The notes under the pieces are model-generated. The model worked only from the letters and a program-made list of their open reading frames with translations, was not told where the DNA came from and ran no database searches. The translations under genes and the position numbers were made by a program. Below are positions 1-8,561 of a DNA stretch of 64,000 nt, one piece after another (the stretch's first letter is position 1; every line of letters starts with the position of its first letter). The stretch is from Silanimonas sp. (lineage in GTDB: Bacteria; Pseudomonadota; Gammaproteobacteria; Xanthomonadales; Xanthomonadaceae). Where the stretch lies: assembly GCA_018334015.1 (NCBI GenBank), contig JAGXTI010000014.1:62001-126000 (forward strand). Reading direction: 5' to 3'.

Positions 1-30
1 GAAAACCGCGCCATTGCTGGCTTTCCCGTA

Positions 31-59
31 TTGCGGGCGCTCGGGGGCACTGGTATAAC
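31..59 (+). promoter_or_regulatory. Sigma-70-type promoter for hupB
   Basis: TTGCGG at 31-36 and TATAAC at 54-59 are separated by exactly 17 bp. They lie about 100 bp before the HU start codon, which implies a leader of roughly 95 nt. No terminator is visible between hupB and the two tRNAs that follow, so this promoter may also feed them. Confidence 0.6.
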
Positions 60-161
60 GAGCCGCAGCCGCGGTTTCGCGCCGTGTGGCTGAATCCGGC
101 TGGTGGCCGTCCGGTGCGCCGGCAGATCAATCCGCGGGGCAACCCGCTCAGGGAGTCGAGA

Positions 162-434
162 ATGAACAAGTCTGATTTCGTCAGCGCCGTCGCTGATTCC
201 GCCGAACTGTCCAAGGCCGACGCCGGTCGCGCCGTCGATGCAATGGTCGAAGTGATCAAGAAGGCCCTCAAGAAGGGCGACACCGTCACCCTCGTGGGCT
301 TCGGTACCTTCTCGGTGCGCAAGCGCGCTGCCCGCCAGGGCCGCAACCCGCAGACCGGCGCCACCATCAAGATCAAGGCGTCCAAGTCGCCGGCGTTCAA
401 GGCTGGCAAAGCGCTGAAAGATGCTGTAAACTGA
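162..434 (+). CDS. hupB: DNA-binding protein HU (beta-type)
   Basis: A 90-residue histone-like protein that bends and compacts DNA as a dimer. The sequence is HU over its whole length: an [11 protein letters not shown] start, the central [13 protein letters not shown] beta-arm entry and the RNPQTG motif at the flexible arm. The ATG at 162 gives the standard family length; an upstream in-frame ATG at 84 would add an unrelated Arg/Pro-rich leader and was rejected. The neighbours are two tRNAs and ppiD, and hupB next to ppiD is also seen in other gammaproteobacteria. Highly expressed genes of this kind usually have a strong promoter, consistent with the one at 31-59. Confidence 0.97.
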   Translation: MNKSDFVSAVADSAELSKADAGRAVDAMVEVIKKALKKGDTVTLVGFGTFSVRKRAARQGRNPQTGATIKIKASKSPAFKAGKALKDAVN

Positions 435-452
435 TCAAATCAGCTCGCCCAT

Positions 453-527
453 GGGTGCTTAGCTCAGCGGTAGAGCGTCGCCCTTACAAGGCGAGGGTCG
501 GGGGTTCGAAACCCTCAGCACCCACCA
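453..527 (+). tRNA. tRNA-Val (anticodon TAC)
   Basis: The acceptor stem GGGTGCT pairs with AGCACCC, the anticodon loop is CTTACAA (anticodon TAC), and the T-arm carries GGTTCGAAACC. The CCA end is genome-encoded at 525-527. It begins only 18 nt after the hupB stop codon with no promoter-like sequence between them. Confidence 0.95.
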
Positions 528-536
528 CGTTTCGGC

Positions 537-613
537 GGAGTGGTAGTTCAGTCGGTTAGAATACTGGCCTGTCACGCCGGGGGTCGCGGGTTCGAGTCCC
601 GTCCACTCCGCCA
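537..613 (+). tRNA. tRNA-Asp (anticodon GTC)
   Basis: The acceptor stem GGAGTGG pairs with CCACTCC, the anticodon loop is CTGTCAC (anticodon GTC), and the T-arm carries GGTTCGAGTCC. The CCA is encoded at 611-613. Only 9 nt separate it from tRNA-Val, so the two are almost certainly processed from one precursor. Confidence 0.96.
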
Positions 614-623
614 GTTCCACAGC

Positions 624-652
624 AAAGGCGCCGCGAGGCGCCTTTGTTTTTT
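624..652 (+). terminator. Intrinsic terminator after the tRNA pair
   Basis: A perfect 9-bp stem (AAAGGCGCC against GGCGCCTTT) with a GCGA tetraloop is followed by GTTTTTT. It sits 10 nt after tRNA-Asp and 28 nt before ppiD, so it ends the hupB-tRNA transcript. Confidence 0.9.
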
Positions 653-679
653 CCGCCCCCACTTCGAGCCGCTGCCCGC

Positions 680-2659
680 ATGCTGCAGACATTCCGCAAG
701 TTCACCACCGGCTGGGTCGCCTGGGCGATCATCATCCTGATCGTGTTCGCAATGTCGTTCTTCGGCATCGAGCACTACTTCCAGACCCGCGTTCCGACCT
801 ACGCCGCCAAGCTGGAGTCACCGCCTTCCTGGTGGCGCGACGCGCCCGCCGACGGCCTGGCGCGCTCGATGCTGTGGGAAACCCACGAGATCGACCAGCG
901 CGAGTTCCGCCAGCGCTTCGATCGCTTCCGCCAGCAGGTCCGGGCCAGTGCCGGCGAGGATTTCGATCCCGAACAGATCGAGTCGATCGAGACCAAGCGC
1001 CAGGTGCTCGATGCGATGATCGATGAGCGCGTGCTTGATCTCGTCGCCCGCCGCGAGGGTGTCGCGATCACCCCCGAGCAGGTGCGTCGGGCCATCCTCG
1101 AAGTCGAGGGCATCACCCGCGACGGCCAGTTCATCGGCGATGACGCCTACCTGATCTGGCTGCAGAGCCGCGGCCTTACCGCCGCCTCCTTCGAGGCCCT
1201 GGTGGCGGGCAGCCTGCTGACCGGTGCCATGCCCGATGCCATCCAGGCCAGTGGCCTGGTCGGCGACGCCGAACTGGAGCACCTGCTCAAGCTGCAGGCC
1301 GAGACCCGGGACGTGCGCTTCTTCGAAGTGCCGGCGCCGGCCGTGCCGGCTGCGGCCCCCTCCGAGGCCGAACTGCAGGCCTGGCACGCGGCGAACGGCG
1401 CGCGCTACGCCACACCGGAGCAGGTTTCGATCGCCTACATCGAACTCGACGCCAGCCTTCTTCCCGAGCCGGCGGCTCCCGAGGAGGCGGTCCTGCGCGC
1501 GCGCTACGAGGCCGAGCAGGCGCGTTTTGGCACGCTCGAGGAACGCTCCGCCGCGCACCTTCTGGTCGCGGTGCCGGCCGATGCCGACGCGGCGGCGGTC
1601 GAGGCCGCACGCGTCGAGGCCGCCGCTCTGGCCGAGCAGGCGCGCGGCGGTGCCGATTTTGCCGCCCTGGTTGCCGCCCACAGCGACGACATCGGCAGCC
1701 GTGAGTTCGGCGGCGAGCTGGGTCCGATCGCCCGCGACATCTTCCCGCCGCCGTTCGAGGACGCCGTGTTCGCTCTGGATCAGGCCGGCGCAATCAGCGA
1801 TCCGGTGCGCACCGACGAAGGCTGGCACGTGATCCGCCTGAGCAGCCTGACACCGGCCACCGTGCAACCCTTCGAGGCGGTACGCGAGCAGTTGGCAAGC
1901 GAGTTCGTGGCGGCCGAGCGCGAGCGCCTGTTCAGCGATCGGCAGGGGCAGCTGGTCGACGCCATCCTGCGCGATCCCAATGCCTTGCAGGCGGTGGCCA
2001 CGACCTTGGGGCTGGAGGTCCGCGATGGCGGTCGCTTCACCGCCGCCACCGGTGAGGGCATCGCCGCCAACCCCATGGTGCGCCAGGTCGCCTTCTCGCG
2101 ACCGCAGCGCGACGACCGCGTGGTCAGTGATCCGATCGAACTCGAACCAACCCGTGTGGTCGTGCTGCAGGTCACCGAGCACATCCCGGAAACCGTTCGC
2201 CCGCTGGCCGAGGTGCGCGAGCAGGTACAGGCCGATTTCGAAGCCGATCGCAGCATCCGGGCGGCCCGTGCCCAGGGCGAGGCCCTGCTGGCCCGTGCCC
2301 GCAATGGCGAGAGCCTGGACGCACTGGCCGCGGAACTCGGCACCGTGGTGCAGACCAGCGCTGGCCTGTCGCGTTCGGCCGGGTTCCCCGATCCGGCGAT
2401 CGCCACCGAGGCTTTCCGCCTGCTGCCCGCCGCCGAGGGCCGTCCGGCCGAGGTCGGTCTGGCCGCGATGGCGGGCGGCCGCTACGCCCTGGTGCAGACC
2501 GAGGCGATCCAGCCGGCCGACCTCGCCGACCTGACCCCGGCGATCCGCGCCCAGCTCCGCGACCAGCTGGCCCAGCTGCGCGCCGAGGCCGAGCGCCAGG
2601 CCTTCGTCCGCGCTCTGCGCAGCCAGTTCCAGATCACCGTGGCCGAAGCGCGGCTCTGA
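680..2659 (+). CDS. ppiD: Periplasmic peptidyl-prolyl isomerase / foldase PpiD
   Basis: A 659-residue inner-membrane-anchored chaperone and prolyl isomerase that helps fold outer-membrane and exported proteins leaving the Sec translocon. One N-terminal membrane segment lies near residues 12-31, followed by a SurA_N-like helical region and a parvulin (rotamase) domain at about 287-385, with the GGELGPI and GWHVIRL signatures. The C-terminal half is helical. The ATG at 680 places the membrane anchor right at the N-terminus as in E. coli PpiD; the further upstream ATG at 644 would read through the terminator tail. It converges on fabI across a bidirectional terminator. Confidence 0.93.
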   Translation: MLQTFRKFTTGWVAWAIIILIVFAMSFFGIEHYFQTRVPTYAAKLESPPSWWRDAPADGLARSMLWETHEIDQREFRQRFDRFRQQVRASAGEDFDPEQIESIETKRQVLDAMIDERVLDLVARREGVAITPEQVRRAILEVEGITRDGQFIGDDAYLIWLQSRGLTAASFEALVAGSLLTGAMPDAIQASGLVGDAELEHLLKLQAETRDVRFFEVPAPAVPAAAPSEAELQAWHAANGARYATPEQVSIAYIELDASLLPEPAAPEEAVLRARYEAEQARFGTLEERSAAHLLVAVPADADAAAVEAARVEAAALAEQARGGADFAALVAAHSDDIGSREFGGELGPIARDIFPPPFEDAVFALDQAGAISDPVRTDEGWHVIRLSSLTPATVQPFEAVREQLASEFVAAERERLFSDRQGQLVDAILRDPNALQAVATTLGLEVRDGGRFTAATGEGIAANPMVRQVAFSRPQRDDRVVSDPIELEPTRVVVLQVTEHIPETVRPLAEVREQVQADFEADRSIRAARAQGEALLARARNGESLDALAAELGTVVQTSAGLSRSAGFPDPAIATEAFRLLPAAEGRPAEVGLAAMAGGRYALVQTEAIQPADLADLTPAIRAQLRDQLAQLRAEAERQAFVRALRSQFQITVAEARL

Positions 2660-2696
2660 TTCCCGGCGCCGCTGCCAGCAGCGGCGCAAAGGCCAG

Positions 2697-2724
2697 AAAA
2701 AGCCCGCATCGCTGCGGGCTTTTT
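2697..2724. terminator. Bidirectional terminator between ppiD and fabI
   Basis: A perfect 12-bp inverted repeat (AAAAAGCCCGCA against TGCGGGCTTTTT) with a TCGC loop lies between the convergent ppiD and fabI stop codons. The A-run and T-run flank it symmetrically, so it can stop transcription from both sides. Confidence 0.92.
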
Positions 2725-2727
2725 CGT

Positions 2728-3525
2728 TCAGGCGGAATCGCCGCCCAAGCCGGCCATGCCGAGGATGTTGTAGCCGCCATCGACGTAGGTGACCTCGCCG
2801 GTGATGCCGGCCGCGAGGTCGGAGCAGAGGAAGGCGGCGGCGTTGCCGACATCCTCGATGCTGACGTTGCGGCGGATCGGCGAGACCTCCTCGACGTGCT
2901 TGAGCATCTTGCGCAGGTTGCCCACGCCCGAAGCGGCGAGCGTTTTGATCGGGCCGGCCGAGATGCAGTTGACGCGGATGCCCTCCGGGCCGAGGTTCAG
3001 GGCGAGGTAGCGCACGCTGGCCTCGAGCGCGGCCTTGGCCACGCCCATCACGTTGTAGTTGGCGAGCGCGCGCTCGGCGCCGAGGTAGCTCAAGGTCAGG
3101 ATCGCTGCCTTGCGGCCCTGCATCATCGGCCGCGCCGCCTGCGCCAATGCGGAGAGCGAGTAGGCCGAGATGTCGTGGGCGATGCGGAAGTTCTCGCGGC
3201 TCAGATGATCGAGGTAGCCGCCTTCCAGCGTCTCGCGCGGGGCGAAGCCGATCGAGTGCACGAGGATGTCGAAGCCGTCCCAGTGGTTGCCCAGTTCGGC
3301 CATGCAGGCGGCGATCTGGGCATCCTCGGCCACATCGAGCGGGATGACGATGCTGGAACCGTACTCGGCGGCGGCCTCTTCGACGCGTGATTTCAGCTTG
3401 TCGCTCTGGTAGGTGAAGGCCAGCTCGGCGCCTTCGCGGCGCATGGCCTCGGCGATGCCGTTGGCGATCGAGCGTTGGCTGGCGATGCCGGTGATGAGGG
3501 CGCGCTTGCCCGCGAGAAAACCCAT
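2728..3525 (-). CDS. fabI: Enoyl-[acyl-carrier-protein] reductase (NADH) FabI
   Basis: A 265-residue short-chain-dehydrogenase-type enzyme that reduces trans-2-enoyl-ACP in the last step of each fatty-acid elongation cycle. It has the FabI-type nucleotide motif GIASQRSIA (residues 13-21) in place of the usual SDR glycine pattern. The catalytic Tyr157-x6-Lys164 spacing is diagnostic of FabI, and Tyr147 is also present. The ATG at 3525 is chosen because it gives the standard [10 protein letters not shown] start and has AGGAG just upstream. It lies apart from the main fab cluster at 22.6-27.1 kb, which is common. Confidence 0.97.
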   Translation of the reverse strand: MGFLAGKRALITGIASQRSIANGIAEAMRREGAELAFTYQSDKLKSRVEEAAAEYGSSIVIPLDVAEDAQIAACMAELGNHWDGFDILVHSIGFAPRETLEGGYLDHLSRENFRIAHDISAYSLSALAQAARPMMQGRKAAILTLSYLGAERALANYNVMGVAKAALEASVRYLALNLGPEGIRVNCISAGPIKTLAASGVGNLRKMLKHVEEVSPIRRNVSIEDVGNAAAFLCSDLAAGITGEVTYVDGGYNILGMAGLGGDSA

Positions 3526-3630
3526 GGAAGCTCCTGGATCGTGGTGCCGGGTCGGCACCGGGATCGACAGTGTGACCAGCCGCGCCGGGCTCGCCAACTG
3601 TACGCCGGGGTGCGGTGCTCGCTGCCGCCT

Positions 3631-4461
3631 TCAAGTGCCTTCGGGCGCTGCCGCCACCGGCTCGGCTTGCAGAGGCTCGAAGACGCCTCGCGGCAGCTCG
3701 AGGCCATGCCGCTCCGGTTCGCCCAGCAGGCAGGACAGGGCTTCGAGTTTGGCCACGTAGTTGTAGGTGATCGGCGACAGACCGACCGGCCGACGGCGCT
3801 CGGCGGAAACAGTGCGGTCCCCGGATCGGGCGAAGGCACGGCGCAGGCGGCCACTGCCGGCGTTGTAGGCCATCGCGGTGGCGCGCCAGCCACCGAAATC
3901 GGCCTGCAGGGCCTCGAGGTAGTCGAGCGCGGCCGTCGTCGAATACAGCGGCGAGAGCCGCTGGTCCTCGTGCTTTCCGACCCGCAGGCCGAGTTGGCGC
4001 GCGGTCGCCGGCATGATCTGCCACAGCCCGAGCGGGCCGCCGCGGCCGCGGGCATCAGGGCGCAGGCCGCTCTCGATGATCGGGATCAGGGCGAACTGCA
4101 TCGGCAGCCCGCGCTCCTCGACCGATTCCACCACCCAGCCGAGCAGGGGCAGGCCGCGTTCCAGCTGGTCCACGAAGGCCTGTGGCGAGCCGATGAAACG
4201 CTGCCGCATGGCGCGGTTGCGCGAACCGCGCACGCAGGCCGGCGGGTCGAGGCCGGCCCGCAGGCGCGCGAACAGGGTCTCGCCATCGCTGATCCGGGCC
4301 GGCACCGGCGGCGGCGGTTCCGGCAGGGGGCTGACCTGCACCGGCACCGGCTCGGGCAGGGCGATCGGTGTCGAGGCCGGCATCGGCGGTGTGGTGGCGC
4401 AGGCGGCCAGCAGCAGGGCCGGCAGCACGGTGGCAAGGCGCAGGTGCCGCTGGCGGATCAT
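3631..4461 (-). CDS. mltD: Lipoprotein lytic murein transglycosylase, MltD-like, without LysM domains
   Basis: A 276-residue lipoprotein with a signal peptide ending in the lipobox LLAAC and a Pro-rich linker, then a family 1 lytic transglycosylase (SLT) domain. The catalytic Glu lies in IPIIESGL, followed by [18 protein letters not shown] and [10 protein letters not shown], all SLT signatures. It would cleave peptidoglycan strands from the inner face of the outer membrane. The name follows synteny (mltD-gloB-yafS-rnhA-dnaQ in E. coli). E. coli MltD is much longer and ends in LysM repeats; none are visible here. Its ATG overlaps the gloB stop (ATGA), so the two are translationally coupled. 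Confidence 0.8.
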   Translation of the reverse strand: MIRQRHLRLATVLPALLLAACATTPPMPASTPIALPEPVPVQVSPLPEPPPPVPARISDGETLFARLRAGLDPPACVRGSRNRAMRQRFIGSPQAFVDQLERGLPLLGWVVESVEERGLPMQFALIPIIESGLRPDARGRGGPLGLWQIMPATARQLGLRVGKHEDQRLSPLYSTTAALDYLEALQADFGGWRATAMAYNAGSGRLRRAFARSGDRTVSAERRRPVGLSPITYNYVAKLEALSCLLGEPERHGLELPRGVFEPLQAEPVAAAPEGT

Positions 4462-5216
4462 GCAAAAACGTCCTTCCAGGCCCGCAGGGCCGTGAAGGCC
4501 TCGAGCCGGTCGTCGGCCGCGAGGTCCTTGGCCGCGAGGCTCTGGCGGATGCCCGGGGCATCGACGCGCAGGAAGGGGTTGGCGGCACGCTCGATGCCGA
4601 TGGTGGAGGGCAGGCTGGGCCGGCCGCTGGCCAGCCGGCGCTCGGCCTCGGCGACCCAGGCCGTGCGGGCCGGGTTGTCCGCCTCCACCGCGGCCGCGAA
4701 ACGGGCATTGGCCAGGGTGTATTCGTGGCCGCAGCAGACCCGTGTCGAAGCCGGCAGGGCCGCCAGCCGATCGAGCGCGTCGAGCATCTGCGCCGGCTGG
4801 CCTTCGAACAGGCGGCCGCAGCCGAGGCTGAACAGGGTGTCGCCGCTGAACAGGTGATCGCCGATGTGGAAGGCAAGATGGCTGCGGGTGTGGCCGGGTA
4901 CGGCCAGCACCTCGACCGCCCAGTCGCCGGGCAGGGCGTGCCGACCGGCCGACAGGGCCTGCACGGCCTCGGGCAGACGCCGGTCCTCGGGTCCGAACAG
5001 CGCGGCACCGCTGGCCTCGGCCAAGGCCAGCGCAGCGCCAACATGGTCGGCGTGATGGTGGGTGAGCAGGATGGCGAGCGGCCGCAGTCCGGCTTCGAGT
5101 GCGGGCAAAAGAGGGGTCAGCTCGCCGGGATCGATCACGAGGGCACCGCCGGTGCCGTCGACGAGGGCCCAGATCAGGTTGTCGCGCAGCGCGGGGAAGG
5201 CGAGAAGCTGGGGCAC
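4458..5216 (-). CDS. gloB: Hydroxyacylglutathione hydrolase (glyoxalase II)
   Basis: A metallo-beta-lactamase-fold thioesterase that hydrolyses S-D-lactoylglutathione in methylglyoxal detoxification. The metal-binding motif THHHADHVG is present, then VPGHT, FSGDTLF and CCGHEYT, matching the dinuclear site of glyoxalase II, and the C-terminal substrate domain is intact. The GTG at 5216 gives 252 residues and the typical start before the RDNLIWALV motif; E. coli GloB has 251. An upstream ATG at 5306 is in frame but would overlap the divergent methyltransferase gene. Confidence 0.93.
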   Translation of the reverse strand: MPQLLAFPALRDNLIWALVDGTGGALVIDPGELTPLLPALEAGLRPLAILLTHHHADHVGAALALAEASGAALFGPEDRRLPEAVQALSAGRHALPGDWAVEVLAVPGHTRSHLAFHIGDHLFSGDTLFSLGCGRLFEGQPAQMLDALDRLAALPASTRVCCGHEYTLANARFAAAVEADNPARTAWVAEAERRLASGRPSLPSTIGIERAANPFLRVDAPGIRQSLAAKDLAADDRLEAFTALRAWKDVFA

Positions 5217-5263
5217 GGAAACGGCAATGACCGATCGCGGGACTTTGCCGCACAATCCCGACC

Positions 5264-5941
5264 ATGCCGCCGCCCCGCCCACCCCGTCAAGCCGAGGCCG
5301 CAGCACGCTGGTGGGCCTCGCCGACCGCCTCGGCCCTGCTGGCGGCAGCCCAGCACAGCTGGACTGCCGCCGTGCCGGCCCTGCCGGGCGGGCAGGTGCG
5401 GCTGTGCCTGCGGCCCACCGCCGATTGGCCGGCCCTGGCCGCCGGTGCGCCCTTCGCCAGCAGCCACCTGCTGCACCGCGAAGGCACGGCCTGGTCCGGG
5501 GCCTGGCGCGCCGACGAGGCAGTCTGGCCGCTGGCAGCGCAGAGCGTGTCGCGGATCGACCTCTGCTTCGTGCTGGAGCAGGCCAGCGACCCGCTCGCCT
5601 TGCTGTCCGAGGCCGTCCGGGTGCTGTGCCCGGAAGGCCGGCTGCTGGTGCTCGGCCTCAACCCCTGCGGGACCGCGCGCTGGCGCTGGGCGCGACAGGG
5701 CGTGCGCAGCCTGCCGCCGGCGCGGGTGGCCGGCTGGCTGGATGCGGCTGGGCTGGTGCGGCTCGACGAACGCCGCCTCGGCCCACGCTGGCGGCTGCCG
5801 GTCGCGGCGACCCTGCCGGCCGAGGGTGGGCCGGGGCGGGTGGCCTGGGCCTTGCTGGCGACCCGCCGCGACCCGACACCGACCCCTCTGCGGCTCGCCC
5901 GTCCGCGCTGGCGGCCCAACCCCGGCACCAGCCTGGCCTGA
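5264..5941 (+). CDS. Methyltransferase-like protein (YafS position)
   Basis: A 225-residue protein between gloB and rnhA, the place of yafS in E. coli. The segment around residues 100-135 ([22 protein letters not shown], then [12 protein letters not shown]) matches the second half of a class I SAM-dependent methyltransferase. However, the N-terminal glycine-rich SAM-binding motif (GxGxG) cannot be seen. It may therefore be a diverged or inactive methyltransferase. A -10-like CACAAT lies 7 nt before the ATG, suggesting a leaderless message. The substrate is unknown. Confidence 0.75.
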   Translation: MPPPRPPRQAEAAARWWASPTASALLAAAQHSWTAAVPALPGGQVRLCLRPTADWPALAAGAPFASSHLLHREGTAWSGAWRADEAVWPLAAQSVSRIDLCFVLEQASDPLALLSEAVRVLCPEGRLLVLGLNPCGTARWRWARQGVRSLPPARVAGWLDAAGLVRLDERRLGPRWRLPVAATLPAEGGPGRVAWALLATRRDPTPTPLRLARPRWRPNPGTSLA

Positions 5942-5972
5942 TGCCCGGCCTGCGGCTCCGTACAATCGCAGC

Positions 5973-6422
5973 ATGACCGAAATCGAGATCCACACCGACG
6001 GCGCCTGCCTCGGCAATCCGGGGCCGGGCGGCTGGGCCGCCCTGCTGCGCTGCAACGGCGTCGAACGCGAGCTCTGCGGCGGTGAGCCGCAGACCACCAA
6101 CAACCGCATGGAGCTGATGGCCGCCATCGCCGCCCTCGAGGCCCTGACCCGACCCTGCGCGGCGGTGCTGCACAGCGACTCCCAGTACGTGCTGCAGGGC
6201 ATCAGCGAGTGGATGCCGGCGTGGAAGCGCAAGGGCTGGAAAACCGCCGCCGGCGCAGCGGTCAAGAACCAGGACCTCTGGCAGCGCCTCGATGCCGCCG
6301 CCCACCCGCACCGCGTCCGCTGGCAGTGGGTGAAGGGCCATGCCGGGCATCCCGACAACGAGCGCGTCGATGCCCTGGCCCGCATCCAGGCCCAGCGCTT
6401 CCGCGACGGCGCTCCGGCATGA
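5973..6422 (+). CDS. rnhA: Ribonuclease HI
   Basis: A 149-residue endonuclease that removes RNA from RNA-DNA hybrids. The four catalytic acidic residues are present at Asp9 ([15 protein letters not shown]), Glu47 (NNRMELMA), Asp69 (LHSDSQYV) and Asp133 (NERVDALA), with the catalytic His123 in WVKGHAGH. The start lies 6 nt after a TACAAT box, so the message may lack a leader. Its stop overlaps the dnaQ start (ATGA). The rnhA-dnaQ pair is conserved but often divergent in other bacteria; here both run the same way. Confidence 0.97.
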   Translation: MTEIEIHTDGACLGNPGPGGWAALLRCNGVERELCGGEPQTTNNRMELMAAIAALEALTRPCAAVLHSDSQYVLQGISEWMPAWKRKGWKTAAGAAVKNQDLWQRLDAAAHPHRVRWQWVKGHAGHPDNERVDALARIQAQRFRDGAPA

Positions 6423-7117
6423 GGCAGGTCATCCTCGACACCGAAACCACCGGGCTGGCGTGGGAAAAAGGCAACCGCGTCATCGAGATCGGCTGCATCG
6501 AACTGCTGGAGCGCCGGCCGACCGGCCGGCATTTCCACCACTACCTCAACCCCGACCGCGAACTGGAACCCGGCGCCGCCGAAGTCACCGGCCTGAGCTG
6601 GGATTTCCTGCGCGACAAGTCGCGTTTCGAGGACATCGCGCAGGCTTTTCTCGACTTCATCCGCGGCGCCGAGCTGGTGATCCACAACGCGCCTTTCGAT
6701 GTCGGCTTTCTGGACGCGGAACTGGCCCGGCTCGGCCCGGAGGCCGGCCGCATCGGCGACCATGCCGCCGGCGTGCTGGACACCTTGGCACTGGCCAAGC
6801 AGCGCTACCCCGGGCAACGCAATTCGCTGGACGCGCTGTGCCGCCGGCTGGGCGTGGACAACAGCCACCGCACCCTGCACGGCGCCTTGCTCGATGCCCA
6901 ACTGCTGGCCGATGTCTATCTGGCCATGAGCTCGGGCCAGGGCGAGTTCGCGCTCGGCACGGACTCGGGTGAGGCCCGGGTGGCCGCCATCGAGGCCCCG
7001 TTGGCGGCGGTGCGCCGGCGTGCCCTGCGGCCCGAGGAGGAGGCCGCACACCGCGCTCGCCTTGCCGCTATGGCGAAGCGGACCGGCAGCGCGGTGCTCT
7101 GGGATCTGGCCGGCTGA
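6419..7117 (+). CDS. dnaQ: DNA polymerase III epsilon subunit (3'-5' proofreading exonuclease)
   Basis: A 232-residue DEDDh exonuclease, the proofreading subunit of the replicase core. ExoI is DTETTG near the N-terminus, ExoII is [14 protein letters not shown], and ExoIII carries the [15 protein letters not shown] His and Asp. The C-terminal tail is short and charged and would hold the alpha-subunit contact. It overlaps rnhA by 4 nt, indicating coupled translation. Confidence 0.96.
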   Translation: MRQVILDTETTGLAWEKGNRVIEIGCIELLERRPTGRHFHHYLNPDRELEPGAAEVTGLSWDFLRDKSRFEDIAQAFLDFIRGAELVIHNAPFDVGFLDAELARLGPEAGRIGDHAAGVLDTLALAKQRYPGQRNSLDALCRRLGVDNSHRTLHGALLDAQLLADVYLAMSSGQGEFALGTDSGEARVAAIEAPLAAVRRRALRPEEEAAHRARLAAMAKRTGSAVLWDLAG

Positions 7118-7136
7118 GGCCGGGTCGGCAGCCGCT

Positions 7137-7841
7137 TCAGCTGCGGCGCAGCAGCACGACCGTGATGTTGTCGCTGCCACCACCATCGAGCGCCGCGGCG
7201 ATCAGGTGATCGACGCCCTCCTGGGCGCTGATGTCCTTCTGGGCGAGCACGCGGGCGATGCTGGCATCATCGACGTCTTCGGTCAGGCCATCGCTGCAGA
7301 GCAGGATCTGCATGCCCGGACGCAGTTCACCGGCCACCGTCTCGACCTCCAACTGACCCGATTCGCCCACCCCCAGGGCCTTGGTCACGACGTTGCGCTG
7401 CGGGTGGCTGCGCGCCTGTTCCGGGGTGAGCTTGCCGCGGTCGACCAGTTCTTGCACGTAGCTGTGGTCCGAGGACACCTGGCGCAGCCGGCCGTCCCAG
7501 AGGTAGGCGCGGGAGTCGCCGACCCAGGCGATCTCGAAACGGCCGGAGGACTGCACGCGGGCAGCGACCAGGGTGGTGCCCATCGGCATGCCCTGCTGGC
7601 GGCGACGCGATTGCCGGATGATTTCTTCGTCGGCCTGGCGGATCGCCTCCTTCAGCGAGCGGCCGGCGCGCACCTCGCGGACGACGGTGTCGCGAGCCAG
7701 CGCGCTGGCCACCTCGCCGGAGTCGTGGCCACCCATGCCGTCGGCGACCAGCCACAGACCCAGTGTGGCATCGCCGTAGTAGGTGTCCTCGTTCAGCTCG
7801 CGGCGCAGACCCACATGGCTCAGGTGGCCGAACTCGATCAT
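7137..7841 (-). CDS. PP2C-family serine/threonine protein phosphatase
   Basis: A 234-residue, single-domain PPM phosphatase. The metal-binding motifs are in order: NEDTYYG, VADGMGGHDSGE, GTTLVA, WVGDSRAYL, LLCSDGLTEDV and GSDNITVVLL. It has no membrane segment, so it is cytosolic. No partner kinase or type VI genes are adjacent; the neighbours are dnaQ (convergent, 19 bp away) and tRNA-Ser. The ATG at 7841 gives the normal short N-terminus. The regulated target is unknown. Confidence 0.92.
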   Translation of the reverse strand: MIEFGHLSHVGLRRELNEDTYYGDATLGLWLVADGMGGHDSGEVASALARDTVVREVRAGRSLKEAIRQADEEIIRQSRRRQQGMPMGTTLVAARVQSSGRFEIAWVGDSRAYLWDGRLRQVSSDHSYVQELVDRGKLTPEQARSHPQRNVVTKALGVGESGQLEVETVAGELRPGMQILLCSDGLTEDVDDASIARVLAQKDISAQEGVDHLIAAALDGGGSDNITVVLLRRS

Positions 7842-7892
7842 GGCGGGGCGTCTCCGTGCGCTGGGGGCTGTTCCGGCGCGCGAGCGGCGGCC

Positions 7893-7921
7893 TTGGCGCG
7901 AAGCGCGCGGGTGTGTATGCT
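7893..7921 (+). promoter_or_regulatory. Promoter for tRNA-Ser(CGA)
   Basis: TTGGCG at 7893-7898 and TATGCT at 7916-7921 are spaced by 17 bp. They end 45 nt before the mature 5' end of the tRNA, leaving a short 5' leader for RNase P to remove. Confidence 0.6.
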
Positions 7922-7966
7922 TCCGCGCCTGCTTCGACGGACCTTGGTGCCGTCCGGCAGCCCACC

Positions 7967-8057
<91 letters not shown>

Positions 8058-8064
8058 GCATGCA

Positions 8065-8095
8065 CGAGGCGCCCGCAAGGGCGCTTCGTCTTTTC
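8065..8095 (+). terminator. Intrinsic terminator after tRNA-Ser(CGA)
   Basis: A 10-bp stem (CGAGGCGCCC against GGGCGCTTCG, with G-T pairs) closed by GCAA is followed by TCTTTTC. It starts 7 nt after the CCA end of the tRNA. Confidence 0.82.
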
Positions 8096-8141
8096 GCGGG
8101 TCCGCCGAAGGGCCGGTCCGCACCTCGAACCGGAGTGCCCC

Positions 8142-8561
8142 ATGTCCGAGATCAGCGTGCCCGTGTCCTTTGGCGAACTGCTGGACAAGATCGCCATCCT
8201 CGAAATCAAGGCCGAGCGCATCGACGATGCCGCCAAGCTGGCCAACGTCCGCCGCGAGCTGGACGCGCTGGAGGCCATCTGGGCCTTGCACCCGGCCTCG
8301 CGCATCGACATCGCCCTGCTGCGCGCTGAGTTGAAGGCGGTCAACGAGCGGCTCTGGGTGATCGAGGACGAGATCCGCCTGAAGGAAAAGGCGCAGGCCT
8401 TCGACGCCGGCTTCGTCCGCCTTGCTCGCGCCGTGTATTTCGAGAACGACGAGCGCGCCCGCATCAAGAAGGCGATCAACCTGGCGCTCGGCTCGACCTA
8501 CGTCGAGGAGAAGAGCTACGCCGACTACAAAGCTCCGGGTGCCGCTTCGCCGCTGGCCTAA
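8142..8561 (+). CDS. DUF6165 family protein (LPS-locus associated)
   Basis: A 139-residue, charged, helical protein starting MSEISVPVSFGELLDKIAILEIKA, which matches the family annotated as DUF6165. No enzymatic motif, signal peptide or membrane segment is visible. Family members are often found near LPS-core glycosyltransferase genes, and here the next genes are a heptosyltransferase and the Kdo kinase, separated by a repeat-filled gap. A role in LPS core assembly is therefore an inference from context only. The ATG at 8142 begins the conserved region and is the only plausible start after the tRNA terminator. Confidence 0.75.
   Translation: MSEISVPVSFGELLDKIAILEIKAERIDDAAKLANVRRELDALEAIWALHPASRIDIALLRAELKAVNERLWVIEDEIRLKEKAQAFDAGFVRLARAVYFENDERARIKKAINLALGSTYVEEKSYADYKAPGAASPLA

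Noticed and set aside
459-775. Short open frames across the tRNA-Val/tRNA-Asp region
   Set aside because: They cross two well-supported tRNA genes and a terminator and have no features of their own.
818-4024. A very long open frame (over 1000 codons) on the minus strand across ppiD and fabI
   Set aside because: It is an antisense shadow produced by high GC content. ppiD and fabI are clearly real, and the translation is low-complexity Arg/Gly/Ala with no family features.
5217-5306. Longer gloB start at 5306
   Set aside because: It would overlap the divergent methyltransferase gene and add 30 residues not found in glyoxalase II.
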